64,000 bases of DNA from Bryobacteraceae bacterium (GTDB lineage Bacteria > Acidobacteriota > Terriglobia > Bryobacterales > Bryobacteraceae). Below, piece after piece: positions 8,597 to 18,220 of the stretch. The stretch lies in the NCBI GenBank assembly GCA_025055455.1, contig JANWXD010000015.1, positions 10,629 through 74,628 of the forward strand. Reading direction: 5' to 3'. Numbering within the stretch: position 1 is the stretch's first letter; each line of letters starts with the position of its first letter. The translations under genes and the position numbers were made by a program. The notes beneath the pieces are model-generated. The model saw only the letters and a list, made by a program, of their open reading frames with translations, searched no databases and was not told where the DNA came from.

Positions 8597-10695
8597 GGTG
8601 GCTGCGACAGCGGCTCAAGCCGTTTGTCTTCCGCTTGCTCGGAAAAGAGCCAGAGGCCGTCATCGTCAGCGTACTGTCCGGCGAAGCGGGCTTGGCGCGC
8701 GCCATGGCCGAGGAGTTCCGGCGACTCGTGCCCGACCGGCGCCACTACACTGTGGCGCTGGAACCGGCGGGAGAACACGCCGATATCGTGCTGCAACCCG
8801 GCCGGGCGCTCCATCTTTACCGCCAACTGCGGCGGCGCTTTCGCCGCCTGCGCATCGGCATGGCTGCCGTGTTATTCACGCCGGATCCCGCCTTCCGCCC
8901 GCTCCGCCTTGCAACCTTCTTACTGGCGCCCCGCAAGATCCTCGCATACAACCAGCGGCTGGAGCGGCATCACCTCCGGCTGCGGACTTGGCTCGCCTCC
9001 TGGCTATTCTTGCGCGGCATCCCGCTAGATCGGATCTTCCTCCGGCCCCTCTGGCTCTGCCCGTGGAAAAAGGATCGCACCGTGGAAGCTCGTTCCTGGC
9101 AGGCTTGGCAGGGACGGCCCCCTGCGCCCGGACGACCGCGTATCGGCGTCCTATCTCCTTACATTCCCTATCCCCTGGCCCACGGCGGCGCCGTGCGAAT
9201 CTTCCATTTGCTGCGCGAGGCGGCGCGCAGCTTCGACATTTACCTGTTCGCATTCGCCGAAGACGGCCAGACGCTGGAGCTCGAACCCCTGCTGGAATTC
9301 TGCGCTCGCGTCACCGTCGTGGCCAAGCCCCGCTACCGCGAGCCGCGCTGGTCCACCATGACGCCGCCCGAGGTGTTGGAATACCGCTCCGCCACCATGC
9401 GCCGCTTGCTGGAACAGACGCGGCGAGAGGAGCGGCTGGACTTGATACAGGTCGAGTACACGCAACTGGCCTCCTACCCCGGCGACGTTCTGGTCGAGCA
9501 CGACATCACCTTCGATCTGTACGAACAACTGTGGCGGAGGCGGCCCACCCTCTCGGCCTGGTGGGACTGGCGTCGCTGGCGGCGTTTCGAGCAGAAGGCC
9601 TATGCCCGCTTCCGGCGCGTGGTGGTCATGTCGGAAAAGGACGCGGAGCTCGCGGCCGTCCCCCACGCGGAAGTGATCCCGAACGGGGTGGATCTGGAGC
9701 GCTTCCGTCCCGAACCGGAGCGCGAGGGCGCCCATGTGTTGTTCGTCGGCGCCTTCCGCCACCTGCCGAACGTGCTGGCCTACCGGTTTTTCACCGAGCA
9801 GGCCTGGCCGCGGGTGACGGAGCAGTTTCCCGACTGCCGTCTTACCGTCGTGGCCGGCCCTGATCCGATACTTTACTGGCGAGAGGCCACGCATACGCCC
9901 GCGCCGCCCGAGGACCCCCGCATCCGGCTGCTGGGTTTCGTTCGGGACGTGCGGCCGCTGTACGTGGAGGCCAACGTGGTGGTAGTGCCCACCCCCGTTT
10001 CCGCAGGGACAAACCTGAAGGTGCTCGAGGCGATGGCCATGGAGCGCGCGGTGGTGTCGACGCCGGCCGGCTGTGCGGGGCTGGGTCTGATCCACGGCGA
10101 AAGCGTCTGGATCGCTGCGACCGCCGAGGAGTTCGCCGCCGGTGTGTGTCGCCTGCTGGCGGATCCGGACCTCCGGCGGCGGCTGGCCCGGGCCGCCCGC
10201 CGCCACGCCGAACTCCACTTCGACTGGCGCGCCATCGGCGAGCGGCAGAGCGCCGTTTGGCGCTCGCTGATCCGGCGGGAACCGGCCGTGCGCCTGCTGC
10301 GGGTCCAGGACCTGGAAGACATTCTGCGGATTCAGGCCGGCTCGCCAGGCGCGGCGGTGTGGAGCCCGGAAAGCTACCTGCACCACCGCTGCTTCGTCGC
10401 GGAACTGGACGGCCGCGTCGCCGGCTATATCGTCTTTCAACGCCTCAGCGAGCAAGAGACCGAAATCCTCAACCTGGCGGTCGATCCGGCCTGCCGCCGC
10501 CGAGGAGTGGCCTCCGCGCTGCTGCGGGCGGTGATCGAGCGTAGCCCAGGACGCCTTTGGTTGGAGGTGCGCGTCTCCAACACCGCGGCCCGGGCGCTGT
10601 ACCGCAAATTCGGCTTCGTGGACGCCGGTATCCGGCAAAACTATTACGCCAACCCCCCCGAAGACGGGATTGTCATGACGCTGGCGTCATGCTAA
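8593..10695 (+). CDS. Group 4 glycosyltransferase fused to a RimI-like GNAT acetyltransferase
   Basis: 700 residues. Residues 1 to about 175 are a basic, tryptophan- and arginine-rich domain I do not recognise. Next comes a GT-B glycosyltransferase: N-terminal lobe IGVLSPYIPYPLAHGGAVRI, linker VIPNGVDLERFRPEPE, and the nucleotide-sugar lobe with VVPTPVSAGTNLKVLEAMA (the family E-x7-E region) and a C-terminal helix. From about residue 553 a complete GNAT domain follows: EILNLAVDPACRRRGVASAL (acetyl-CoA loop RRRGVA) and LEVRVSNTAARALYRKFGF, which is close to RimI N-alpha-acetyltransferases. I start at the ATG at 8593, which overlaps the MFS stop (ATGA). The upstream open frame belongs to the shadow of the MFS gene. 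The GNAT half could acetylate the sugar product or a protein. Confidence 0.85.
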   Translation: MRWLRQRLKPFVFRLLGKEPEAVIVSVLSGEAGLARAMAEEFRRLVPDRRHYTVALEPAGEHADIVLQPGRALHLYRQLRRRFRRLRIGMAAVLFTPDPAFRPLRLATFLLAPRKILAYNQRLERHHLRLRTWLASWLFLRGIPLDRIFLRPLWLCPWKKDRTVEARSWQAWQGRPPAPGRPRIGVLSPYIPYPLAHGGAVRIFHLLREAARSFDIYLFAFAEDGQTLELEPLLEFCARVTVVAKPRYREPRWSTMTPPEVLEYRSATMRRLLEQTRREERLDLIQVEYTQLASYPGDVLVEHDITFDLYEQLWRRRPTLSAWWDWRRWRRFEQKAYARFRRVVVMSEKDAELAAVPHAEVIPNGVDLERFRPEPEREGAHVLFVGAFRHLPNVLAYRFFTEQAWPRVTEQFPDCRLTVVAGPDPILYWREATHTPAPPEDPRIRLLGFVRDVRPLYVEANVVVVPTPVSAGTNLKVLEAMAMERAVVSTPAGCAGLGLIHGESVWIAATAEEFAAGVCRLLADPDLRRRLARAARRHAELHFDWRAIGERQSAVWRSLIRREPAVRLLRVQDLEDILRIQAGSPGAAVWSPESYLHHRCFVAELDGRVAGYIVFQRLSEQETEILNLAVDPACRRRGVASALLRAVIERSPGRLWLEVRVSNTAARALYRKFGFVDAGIRQNYYANPPEDGIVMTLASC

Positions 10696-10828
10696 TGTCA
10701 TAGTGGCGGCTGGATCGGTAGGTGGCTGGCCGCCCCGGGACTCGAGGAAACGAGTGAGCATCACCCCCAAGCCTACAGCCGTATTTGCCGCAACCGAATT
10801 GAATAGACGAGAGGGAGGATAAGGCCGA

Positions 10829-11062
10829 ATGGCGCTCACGCCGGATGAGCTCAAAGCGCATCTGATGGAGACCGACGAGGAGTTCCGCCGTCTGGCAGCC
10901 CAGCACTCCGAATACAGCAAGAAGCTCGAGGAGCTGACGTCGCGGCATTACCTGACGCCCGACGAACAGCTCGAAGAAGTCCGCCTCAAGAAGCTGAAGC
11001 TGCGGCTGAAAGACGAAATGGAGCGTATCCTCGAGCGGTACAGGTCGCAGCAGGTGGCCTGA
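10829..11062 (+). CDS. YdcH family small coiled-coil protein (DUF465)
   Basis: 77 residues, nearly all charged helix (ETDEEFRRLAAQHSEYSKKL, LTPDEQLEEVRLKKLKLRLK, DEMERILERY). The pattern of an early 'F..L...H..Y...L' and a later 'EE..LKK.KL.LKDE' matches DUF465/YdcH. These proteins are short cytoplasmic helical hairpins with no established function. A GGGAGGATAAGG stretch lies just before the ATG. The 130-bp spacer upstream holds no other reading frame that I trust; it contains a small inverted repeat CTCG-AGGAAA-CGAG near 10740. Confidence 0.85.
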   Translation: MALTPDELKAHLMETDEEFRRLAAQHSEYSKKLEELTSRHYLTPDEQLEEVRLKKLKLRLKDEMERILERYRSQQVA

Positions 11063-11236
11063 GCCGTCAGGTGGGCGCAGGGCGAGCCCCCAGCGGCGGC
11101 TGAAGCTGGAGCCGGCGCGGCAAATGGAGCAGTGTAGCAGCAGTCGGTAAAATCCGCACATCGTCTCCAACAAAACCCGATTACGCACGCATCTATAAAG
11201 AGCGAACCGGAACTTCCGGGGAAGGAGTCGTGTGAT

Positions 11237-14200
11237 ATGAAGCGGGCGTGGTGGCGTGTCGCGGTGACCCTGTGCCTGTCGGCAGGGAGCCTCTGGAGCC
11301 AGGAAACCCGATCCATGATCTTCGGCCGCGTGCTCGATCCTCAGGGCGGCGTGGTCGTCGGTGCCGTGGTCACGGTCAAGAACGTGGACACCGGAGTTGT
11401 GTTGCACTACCGCACCAACGAAGCCGGCTATTACGAAGCCAATCTGTTACTTCCGGGCAACTACGAGCTGAGCGCCGAAGCGCCCGGCTTCAAAAAACTG
11501 GTACGCGGCGGCATCTCGCTGCCTGTGGCCTCCCGCCTGGAGGTGCCGCTGACGCTCGAGGTGGGCGCCGTGGCCGAGACGGTATCGGTTACCGCCGAGG
11601 CGCCGTTGCTCGAGACCAACGCCGTAAGCAGCGGGCGAGTGATTGACAACAAGTCTCTGATGGAGCTGCCCGTCATGGGCAACAGCGCGCTGTTGCTGGT
11701 CAAGCTCACGCCGGGCGTGCAGACCGGCGGCGTAAACAACTACTTGGCGCTCCACTCCAACATCGGAGGCTCCGACTATCACGTCTCCGGCAACGTGGGC
11801 CAGAACAGTTGGACGCTGGATGGATCTCCCAACCAAGGACCGAGCCGCCGCGTCGCGTATCTGCCCTACACGGACGCTATAGCCGAATTCAAAGTCGAGT
11901 CCACGAACTTCGACGCCTCGGTGGGCCAAACCACGGGAGTGGTGATCACCATGATTTCCCGTTCCGGCACCAACACGCCACACGGTACGCTCACTTGGCA
12001 GCACTGGCAGCAGCGCTGGCAAGGTACGCCCTTTTTCGTCAAACAGAATTACTACCGGCGCATCGCCCAGGCGGAAGCCGCTGGCAACACCGCCTTGGCC
12101 AACCAATTGCGCGCCACCGACAAGCAGCTGCCTGGGCGCTCCAACAACTGGGGCGCGTCCGGAGGGGGGCCCGTCTATTTGCCGAAGCTCTTCGACGGCC
12201 GAAACAAACTCTTTTGGTTTTTCACGTATAACGGCTTCAAAGACGTCAAAACCGAAGAACCTAGCCAGTTGAACCGGACAGTGCCCACCTTGCGCGCGCG
12301 CGAAGGCGATTTCAGCGACATGCTGAGTCTGCCGAACGGAAGCCGGTACGTGGTCCACGACCCGACCACCATCCGGCCGGACCCGGCGCGACCCGGCAAC
12401 TTCATCCGCGACCCCTTCCCTGGCAACATCATCCCGAAGAGCCGATTCGTCAATCCTGCCTACGACATCGTCATGAACTTGTATCCGAAGCCCAACGTGC
12501 CGCTGGCGCCTGGCCAGGAACCGGTGAACAACTATCTGGCCGCCGGCACACCGTATAACTGGGATTACAAGGCGTTCTCCAACCGCATCGATTTTCACAT
12601 CAACGACAAGTGGCGCATGTTCGGCCGCTGGTCCTACAACAATTTCGGACCGGAGGACCGCCTGGACTGGACCTATGAAACCGCCCGCGGGCTGAACCAG
12701 AACGGCTTGGTGCGCAACAACAAAGCTGGGAACATCGACGTGGTGTATACCCAATCGAGCAGCACGCTATGGAATTTCAACATCGGCATCAATCAATTCC
12801 GCGAGGGCGGCGTCCAACGTAAAGCCTGGTCTTACAAGCCCAGCGACCTGGGTCTGCCCAGCTATCTGGACCAAAAAGCGGGCGATCTCCACATGCTTCC
12901 GTTGATGAACATCGCTGGGTACTCCCAGATTAGTCCCGCCGGACGCGGCACTTTCACACGCTTCCGAATCTTGGCGACCAAGCTCGAGGTGAGCCACGTC
13001 CGAGGCAACCATACGCTGCGCGCGGCCTTCGACAACCGGAACCACTACCGCACCGGAGGCGGGGGCGGCAACACCAGCGGCAATTTCCTCTTCAACCAGC
13101 TCTACGTCCGCCGCAACGACGATACCTTCACCCCGGCGTCGGACCTGGGCCTCGGATGGGCGGCCTTCATTTTGGGAATCCCGAGTGCGGCCAACATCCA
13201 GACCAACGACACTTTCGCCATGCACAACCCTTACTACGCCGGGTTCCTCCAGGACAGTTGGCGGGTGACGCGGCGGTTGACATTGAATTTGGGATTGCGC
13301 ATGGAGTACGAACAGGGGGCCACCGAACGCTACGACCGCGCCTTGGCGGGCTTCGATCCGAACTTGAACATCCCTCTGGCGGCTGGCGCCCAGGCCGCCT
13401 ACGCCCGCAACCCCATCCCGGAGCTTCCGGCGAGCCAGTTCGTGGTGCGCGGCGGCAGTCTCTACGCCGGCGTGGCGCCGGCCTCCCGCCGCCTCATCAA
13501 GAACGAACTGATGTGGCTGCCGCGGCTAGGCGTCGCCTACCAGCTCAACGATAAGACCGTGCTCCGAGCTGGCTACGGGCTGTTCTACGACACGATCAAC
13601 GTGCTGAATTTCGGACCGAACCAGTTCGGCTTCTCGCGGCAGACCGACGCCGTAATCACCAACGATTTCGGTCAGACCTGGAACTTCCCGGCCAATGCCA
13701 ATCCGGCGAACTTCCAGAGTCCGCTGCGAGATCCCTTCCCGGTCCGGGCCGACGGCACGCGCTTCGACGTGCCGGTGCGCAATAAGCTCGGTGCGATGGC
13801 CTTCGCCGGACGGGGCTATGATTACATCGACTTCAATCAGCCCCACACGCGGCAACAGCGCTGGCAGATCGGCATCCAGCGGCAGATCGGATCCGACATG
13901 GTGGTCACGGCCAGCTATGTCGGAACCTATGCCGATCGCATTTCGCTTCAGACCAAGAAGGACATCTTGCCAGGGCAGTACTGGGCCGACGGTTTGGTAC
14001 GCAACGACGCCATCGCGAACAATTTGAACGCCAACGTCCCCAATCCCTTCTACTTCCGCAATCTCAATCCGGCGGATTTCTCTCCCGAGGTGTGGAGCTC
14101 CATCATCACCAACAGCTTCTTCACCTCCACAACCATCCGCAAGCACCAGCTCTTGCGCGCGTTTCCGCACATGACGGCGGGCAATGGCCTCCGACCCACT

Positions 14201-14905
14201 GGAGACTTCGGCTACTACAACCGCTCGGATGAGCTGTATCTGACCTTCGAGAAGCGCTTCTCCAAGGGCTGGAATCTCAACGTTAGCTACACCGCGATGA
14301 AGTTGCGCGAAGCCGACATTTACTTGAACGAATTCGACCCCAAGCCGACGGAGCGTCCCTCCAACGATGGCCGACCGCACCGTTTGATCCTCACAGGAAT
14401 TTATGAGTTCCCCTTCGGCCGGGGCAAGCCGCTGCTGGGCAGCATCGGCCGCGGGTTCAACCTGCTCGTGGGCGGCTGGCAAGTCGCTTCCACCTACGAA
14501 TTCCAGCCCGGCCCGCTGATCGACTTCCCGAACCTGTTCTATTACGGGCAGGATCTCGACCAAATCAAGAATGTCGCCCGCAGTTTCGAGCAGTGGTTCA
14601 ACACGGCGAATTTCGAACGAAACCCGGCCCGCGGCCCGGCGGCGTTCCACCGCCGCGTGTTTCCGACTCGGATCGACGGGCTGCGCGCTCACTCCACCCA
14701 CCAGTGGAACGCCAATCTGTCGAAGAATCTTCCGTTCAACGAGCGCTGGAACCTGCAGCTCCGTCTGGACGCGCTGAACGTTTTGAACCGTTCGCAGATG
14801 GCCGCGCCGGTGACGGATCCGTACTCGACGAACTTCGGTCGGATTACCAGCCAGACCAGCGCTACCAACCGATGGATCCAGGTGCAGGCGCGCTTGACCT
14901 TCTAG
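11237..14905 (+). CDS. Oar-like TonB-dependent receptor with N-terminal carboxypeptidase-regulatory domain
   Basis: 1222 residues. Signal peptide MKRAWWRVAVTLCLSAGSLW. A carboxypeptidase-regulatory-like Ig fold spans about residues 28-115 (IFGRVLDPQGGVVVGAVVTV, YYEANLLLPGNYELSAEAPG). A plug region follows with VTAEAPLLETNAVSSGRVID. The rest is a large outer-membrane beta barrel with the family landmarks NGFKD, VPTLRAREGDFSD, IPKSRFVNPAYDIV and a closing aromatic strand. It ends in RLTF, so the barrel is complete. These receptors import large or scarce substrates in a TonB/ExbBD-dependent way and are expanded in Solibacter-like acidobacteria. The ligand is unknown. An oxidoreductase gene follows after 28 bp and may be co-transcribed. 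Confidence 0.93.
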   Translation: MKRAWWRVAVTLCLSAGSLWSQETRSMIFGRVLDPQGGVVVGAVVTVKNVDTGVVLHYRTNEAGYYEANLLLPGNYELSAEAPGFKKLVRGGISLPVASRLEVPLTLEVGAVAETVSVTAEAPLLETNAVSSGRVIDNKSLMELPVMGNSALLLVKLTPGVQTGGVNNYLALHSNIGGSDYHVSGNVGQNSWTLDGSPNQGPSRRVAYLPYTDAIAEFKVESTNFDASVGQTTGVVITMISRSGTNTPHGTLTWQHWQQRWQGTPFFVKQNYYRRIAQAEAAGNTALANQLRATDKQLPGRSNNWGASGGGPVYLPKLFDGRNKLFWFFTYNGFKDVKTEEPSQLNRTVPTLRAREGDFSDMLSLPNGSRYVVHDPTTIRPDPARPGNFIRDPFPGNIIPKSRFVNPAYDIVMNLYPKPNVPLAPGQEPVNNYLAAGTPYNWDYKAFSNRIDFHINDKWRMFGRWSYNNFGPEDRLDWTYETARGLNQNGLVRNNKAGNIDVVYTQSSSTLWNFNIGINQFREGGVQRKAWSYKPSDLGLPSYLDQKAGDLHMLPLMNIAGYSQISPAGRGTFTRFRILATKLEVSHVRGNHTLRAAFDNRNHYRTGGGGGNTSGNFLFNQLYVRRNDDTFTPASDLGLGWAAFILGIPSAANIQTNDTFAMHNPYYAGFLQDSWRVTRRLTLNLGLRMEYEQGATERYDRALAGFDPNLNIPLAAGAQAAYARNPIPELPASQFVVRGGSLYAGVAPASRRLIKNELMWLPRLGVAYQLNDKTVLRAGYGLFYDTINVLNFGPNQFGFSRQTDAVITNDFGQTWNFPANANPANFQSPLRDPFPVRADGTRFDVPVRNKLGAMAFAGRGYDYIDFNQPHTRQQRWQIGIQRQIGSDMVVTASYVGTYADRISLQTKKDILPGQYWADGLVRNDAIANNLNANVPNPFYFRNLNPADFSPEVWSSIITNSFFTSTTIRKHQLLRAFPHMTAGNGLRPTGDFGYYNRSDELYLTFEKRFSKGWNLNVSYTAMKLREADIYLNEFDPKPTERPSNDGRPHRLILTGIYEFPFGRGKPLLGSIGRGFNLLVGGWQVASTYEFQPGPLIDFPNLFYYGQDLDQIKNVARSFEQWFNTANFERNPARGPAAFHRRVFPTRIDGLRAHSTHQWNANLSKNLPFNERWNLQLRLDALNVLNRSQMAAPVTDPYSTNFGRITSQTSATNRWIQVQARLTF

Positions 14906-14933
14906 CGCGCCACGAGAGAACATACACAAAGCG

Positions 14934-16133
14934 ATGGGCGAGGCATCCATCAGCCGGCGGGGGTTGCTCGGCGCGATCTCGGCCGGAGCAGTGGCGCGGG
15001 CCGTAGGGCCGAATGACCGCATCCAGATCGGTGTCATCGGCACGGGCGGCCGCGGCCGGGAGCTGACAAGGGAGCTGGCGCGCCTGAAGGACCTCAACGT
15101 GACCGTGACGGCGGTCTGCGATGTCTACCGCCCCAATCGGGAGGCCGCTGCAGCGTTCGTTGAAAAGGCCTTTGGCGCCAAGCCGCGCGCGACCACCGAC
15201 TACCGCGAGCTGCTTTCGTGGAAGGACGTGGACGCCGTGATTATCGCCACCCCCGACTTCAGCCACGCCGTCATCCTGAAGGCGGCCCTCGAGGCCGGCA
15301 AAGACGCCTACGTGGAAAAACCCTTCGCGACGACGTTCGAGGACGCCAAGGCGGCGTATCTGACCGCCATGAAGAGCTCGCAGGTGGTGGCCGTCGGCAC
15401 CCAACGGCGCAGCGATGGGCAGTTTATGGCGGCCGCGAAGCTCGTCCGCGACGGGGCCCTCGGCAAAGTCACGCGCGTCGAGTTCTGCTTGCATCTCCAC
15501 GAGCCCCGCTGGAAGCGACCGCCCCAGAGCATTGATCCGGCCGACGTGGACTGGAAGATGTTTCAAATGGGGCGCATTGACCGGCCCTTTGACCCGAGCC
15601 TACTGCGCGAGTGGCAGTTGCACGCGCCTCTGACGACTAACGGCATCCCCGGCCTCTGGATGAGCCATTTCATCGACTTGGTCCCGTGGTTCTTGGGTGA
15701 TCTGTACCCCGCCGGAGCCGTCTCCAACGGCGGCGTCTATCTTTGGAAGGACGGGCGCACCACTAGCGACGTGTTCTACACGCTGCTCGACTACCCAAGC
15801 GAGTTCCTGGTGCTGTTCTCGATGAGCCTGACGAATTCTGCCGGCACCCGGATCACCTGGCACGGCACCCGGGGCACGCTCGATTGCGAACGCTGGGTGC
15901 TTTCGGGCGAGGGCAGCTCCGCACCGGACCGGATCCAAGCGGAGACCAAAATTCAACCCGAGCCCACCAATTCGCACCTGCACAATTTTCTCGAGTGCAT
16001 CCGGAGCCGACAAAAGCCGCGCGCCGACGCCCAAGCTGGCTTTTCGCATGCCGTGGCGACCATCATGTCCGCCGAAGCACTGCGCCTGGGCCGCCGCGTG
16101 CGCTTCGACCCGCACCGCCTCGAACTCCTCTAA
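14934..16133 (+). CDS. Tat-exported Gfo/Idh/MocA-family oxidoreductase
   Basis: 399 residues. A Tat-like leader (SISRRGLLGAISAGAVARAV) is followed directly by the Rossmann motif IGVIGTGGRGREL. The canonical EKP motif occurs in YVEKPFATTF, where its lysine is the family catalytic residue. VAVGTQRRSDGQF and the C-terminal beta-sheet domain (ITWHGTRGTLDCERW) complete the fold. Members oxidise or reduce sugars and inositols using tightly held NAD(P). Tat export is consistent with folding around the cofactor in the cytoplasm. It sits just downstream of a TonB receptor, so uptake and periplasmic oxidation of a sugar is a reasonable inference. Confidence 0.88.
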   Translation: MGEASISRRGLLGAISAGAVARAVGPNDRIQIGVIGTGGRGRELTRELARLKDLNVTVTAVCDVYRPNREAAAAFVEKAFGAKPRATTDYRELLSWKDVDAVIIATPDFSHAVILKAALEAGKDAYVEKPFATTFEDAKAAYLTAMKSSQVVAVGTQRRSDGQFMAAAKLVRDGALGKVTRVEFCLHLHEPRWKRPPQSIDPADVDWKMFQMGRIDRPFDPSLLREWQLHAPLTTNGIPGLWMSHFIDLVPWFLGDLYPAGAVSNGGVYLWKDGRTTSDVFYTLLDYPSEFLVLFSMSLTNSAGTRITWHGTRGTLDCERWVLSGEGSSAPDRIQAETKIQPEPTNSHLHNFLECIRSRQKPRADAQAGFSHAVATIMSAEALRLGRRVRFDPHRLELL

Positions 16134-16228
16134 TTTCGGGGACAAGCGCCGCAAACCCAACCCCGCCGCAAGCCGAGCGCTCCCAAAGCGGGCGACAATG
16201 TGAGACAAGGAGCGGAGAGTGACCTCCG

Positions 16229-16672
16229 ATGTGGCGCGGGTGGTTGGCCAACGTACTACCTCCGGGAACGACAGCCCCCGAATTCAGCTTGCCGGATGAG
16301 ACCGGCCGCTGGGTGAGGCTGTCGGCGCTGCGCGGCCGCAGCGTCGTGCTCGTTTTCTATCCGGGCGATGAGACTCCGGGGTGCCGGGCGCAACTGTGCG
16401 AGTTCCGCGACAAGTGGGCGCAGCTTGCCTCGCGCGGCATGGTCGTCTTCGGCATCAACCCGCAAAGCGCGGCGAGCCACGCCCGCTTCCGCCAGAAACA
16501 CGGTTTCCCGTTTCCTCTTCTGGTGGACCGGGGACAGCAGGTCGCGCGGCGCTACCACGCCGACGGCCCCATCGTGCGGCGCACGGTTTACGTCATCGGT
16601 CCGGACGGAGTGATTCGTTACGCGCGCCGCGGTCGCCCGCCAGTGGAAGAACTGCTCCAGGCGGCGAGATAA
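16229..16672 (+). CDS. PrxQ/BCP-type peroxiredoxin
   Basis: 147 residues. Thioredoxin-like AhpC/TSA domain: APEFSLPDETGRWVRLSAL, then VLVFYPGDETPGCRAQLCEF. That segment holds the peroxidatic Cys52 and a second Cys57 five residues later, the atypical two-cysteine layout of PrxQ. It reduces hydroperoxides at the expense of thioredoxin. It lacks a signal peptide, so it should be cytoplasmic. The start is supported by GGAGAG 9 nt upstream. The usual BCP 'T' after the first Cys is replaced by R. Confidence 0.9.
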   Translation: MWRGWLANVLPPGTTAPEFSLPDETGRWVRLSALRGRSVVLVFYPGDETPGCRAQLCEFRDKWAQLASRGMVVFGINPQSAASHARFRQKHGFPFPLLVDRGQQVARRYHADGPIVRRTVYVIGPDGVIRYARRGRPPVEELLQAAR

Positions 16673-16837
16673 CGAGCGAATCGGGCTGAGGATTCCCGGT
16701 GGGCTTTGGCGGCTCCGGCCAATGGCACGTGGTGCGGCGGGCGGAGCTTTTCCCCACCGAGTGAGCCTCAGGCCTGACCTCGGCCGCAGCCGTCGCCTCC
16801 CGCGGCGCGACGCGCCCCGTGAGGATTACACTGGCCG

Positions 16838-18196
16838 ATGATGAGCTACTACGAAGCGCACCGCACCGAGTTCTTGGAGGGACTCAAGGCGTTCCTCGCC
16901 ATCCCGAGCGTCAGCACGCTCCCCGAGCACAAACCTGACATCCGGCGCGCCGCCGAGTTCGTGGCGGAGGAGCTTCGAAACGCCGGCCTGGCCGGAGTGG
17001 AGTTGATCGAAGGCCCAGGCAATCCGCTCGTCTACGGCGAGTGGACCGGAGCGCCGGGCAAGCCGACTCTGCTGCTCTACGGCCACTACGACGTGCAGCC
17101 GCCGGATCCGCTGGAGGAATGGAAGTCGCCGCCGTTCGAGCCCCAGATCCGGGGCGAGGACATTTTTGCCCGCGGCGCCTCCGACGACAAGGGCCAGACC
17201 TACATCCTCATCAAGGCGGTCGAAGGATTTTTGAAGACGCGCGGCAACCTCCCGGTCAACGTCAAGTTCCTGATCGAAGGCGAAGAGGAGGTGGGCGGCG
17301 GCCACATCGAACGCTACGTGGCCGGGCGGCCGCCGCGGCTTCAGGCCGACGCCGCTGTGATCTGCGACACGGAGATGTTCGCCCCTGGCCTCCCCACCAT
17401 CTGCGTGGGGCTGCGCGGGATCGTGTATGCGGAGCTCGAAGTGCAGGGTGCCGCGCACGACCTGCACTCGGGCGTCTACGGCGGCGCGGCCCCCAATCCT
17501 CTGCAAGCCGTCGCCGAGATCCTCTGCGCCCTCAAAGACCGCGACGGCCGGATCCAGATTCCCGGCTTCTACGACCGGGTGCAGCCGCCGTCGCCGAAAG
17601 AACGCGAGGCCTGGGCGCGGCTTCCCTTCGACGAGGAAGCCTACCGCGCCCGCGAGGTGGGCGCGCCGGAATTGGTGGGCGAGCCGGGCGTGCCGCTGTT
17701 CGAGCGGCTGTGGGCGCGGCCCACGCTCGAAGTGCACGGCATCCGGGGCGGCTTCACCGGCGAAGGCGCCAAGACGGTGATTCCGGCGCGAGCTGTGGCC
17801 AAGATCAGCATGCGGCTGGTGCCGGACCAGCGTCCCGAGGAAGCCTTCGAACAGTTCCGTGCGGCGGTGGAGCGGGCCCGGCCCCGCGGCGTCACGGTGC
17901 AGGTGCGGCGGATCCACGGCGCGGCGCCCTCGGTCGTCAACCCAGACAGCCCCTTCATCCGTGCGGCGGCGCAGGCGCTGACCGAAGTCTTCGGGCGCGA
18001 GACGGTCTACGTGCGGTCGGGCGGCTCCATTCCCATCGTCGGCCTCTTCGACGCGCATCTCGGCATTCCCAGCGTGATGATGGGTTTCGGCTTGCCGGAC
18101 GACAACCTGCACGCGCCCAACGAAAAGTTTCATCTGCCGAACTTTTACCGCGGCATCGAGGCGGTGGCGCGGTATTTCGAGATACTCGGGCAGTAA
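16838..18196 (+). CDS. M20 family dipeptidase / metallopeptidase
   Basis: 452 residues, typical of the CNDP-like branch of M20. Metal ligands are visible in LLYGHYDVQPPDPLEEW (HxD), ARGASDDKGQTY (bridging Asp), LIEGEEEVGGGH (catalytic and bridging Glu pair) and ICDTEMF (Asp). The last His lies near the C-terminus in DDNLHAPNEKFHLP. The lid/dimerisation domain (HDLHSGVYGGAAPNPLQ) is complete. It hydrolyses dipeptides or related amides with two zinc ions; there is no signal peptide. The S9 peptidase gene starts 24 bp downstream, so the pair may form a peptide-degrading unit. Confidence 0.88.
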   Translation: MMSYYEAHRTEFLEGLKAFLAIPSVSTLPEHKPDIRRAAEFVAEELRNAGLAGVELIEGPGNPLVYGEWTGAPGKPTLLLYGHYDVQPPDPLEEWKSPPFEPQIRGEDIFARGASDDKGQTYILIKAVEGFLKTRGNLPVNVKFLIEGEEEVGGGHIERYVAGRPPRLQADAAVICDTEMFAPGLPTICVGLRGIVYAELEVQGAAHDLHSGVYGGAAPNPLQAVAEILCALKDRDGRIQIPGFYDRVQPPSPKEREAWARLPFDEEAYRAREVGAPELVGEPGVPLFERLWARPTLEVHGIRGGFTGEGAKTVIPARAVAKISMRLVPDQRPEEAFEQFRAAVERARPRGVTVQVRRIHGAAPSVVNPDSPFIRAAAQALTEVFGRETVYVRSGGSIPIVGLFDAHLGIPSVMMGFGLPDDNLHAPNEKFHLPNFYRGIEAVARYFEILGQ

Positions 18197-18220
18197 CATC
18201 GCCTGGGGAGGTCTTGTCGT

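Noticed and set aside
9151-10638. 495-residue minus-strand open frame
   Set aside because: Antisense to the glycosyltransferase-GNAT fusion, with no recognisable domain.
11447-12754. 435-residue minus-strand open frame inside the first TonB receptor
   Set aside because: Antisense to a clearly coding receptor; V/H/R/G-rich shadow composition.
13526-15097. 523-residue minus-strand open frame
   Set aside because: Antisense to the receptor barrel and the oxidoreductase leader; no motifs.
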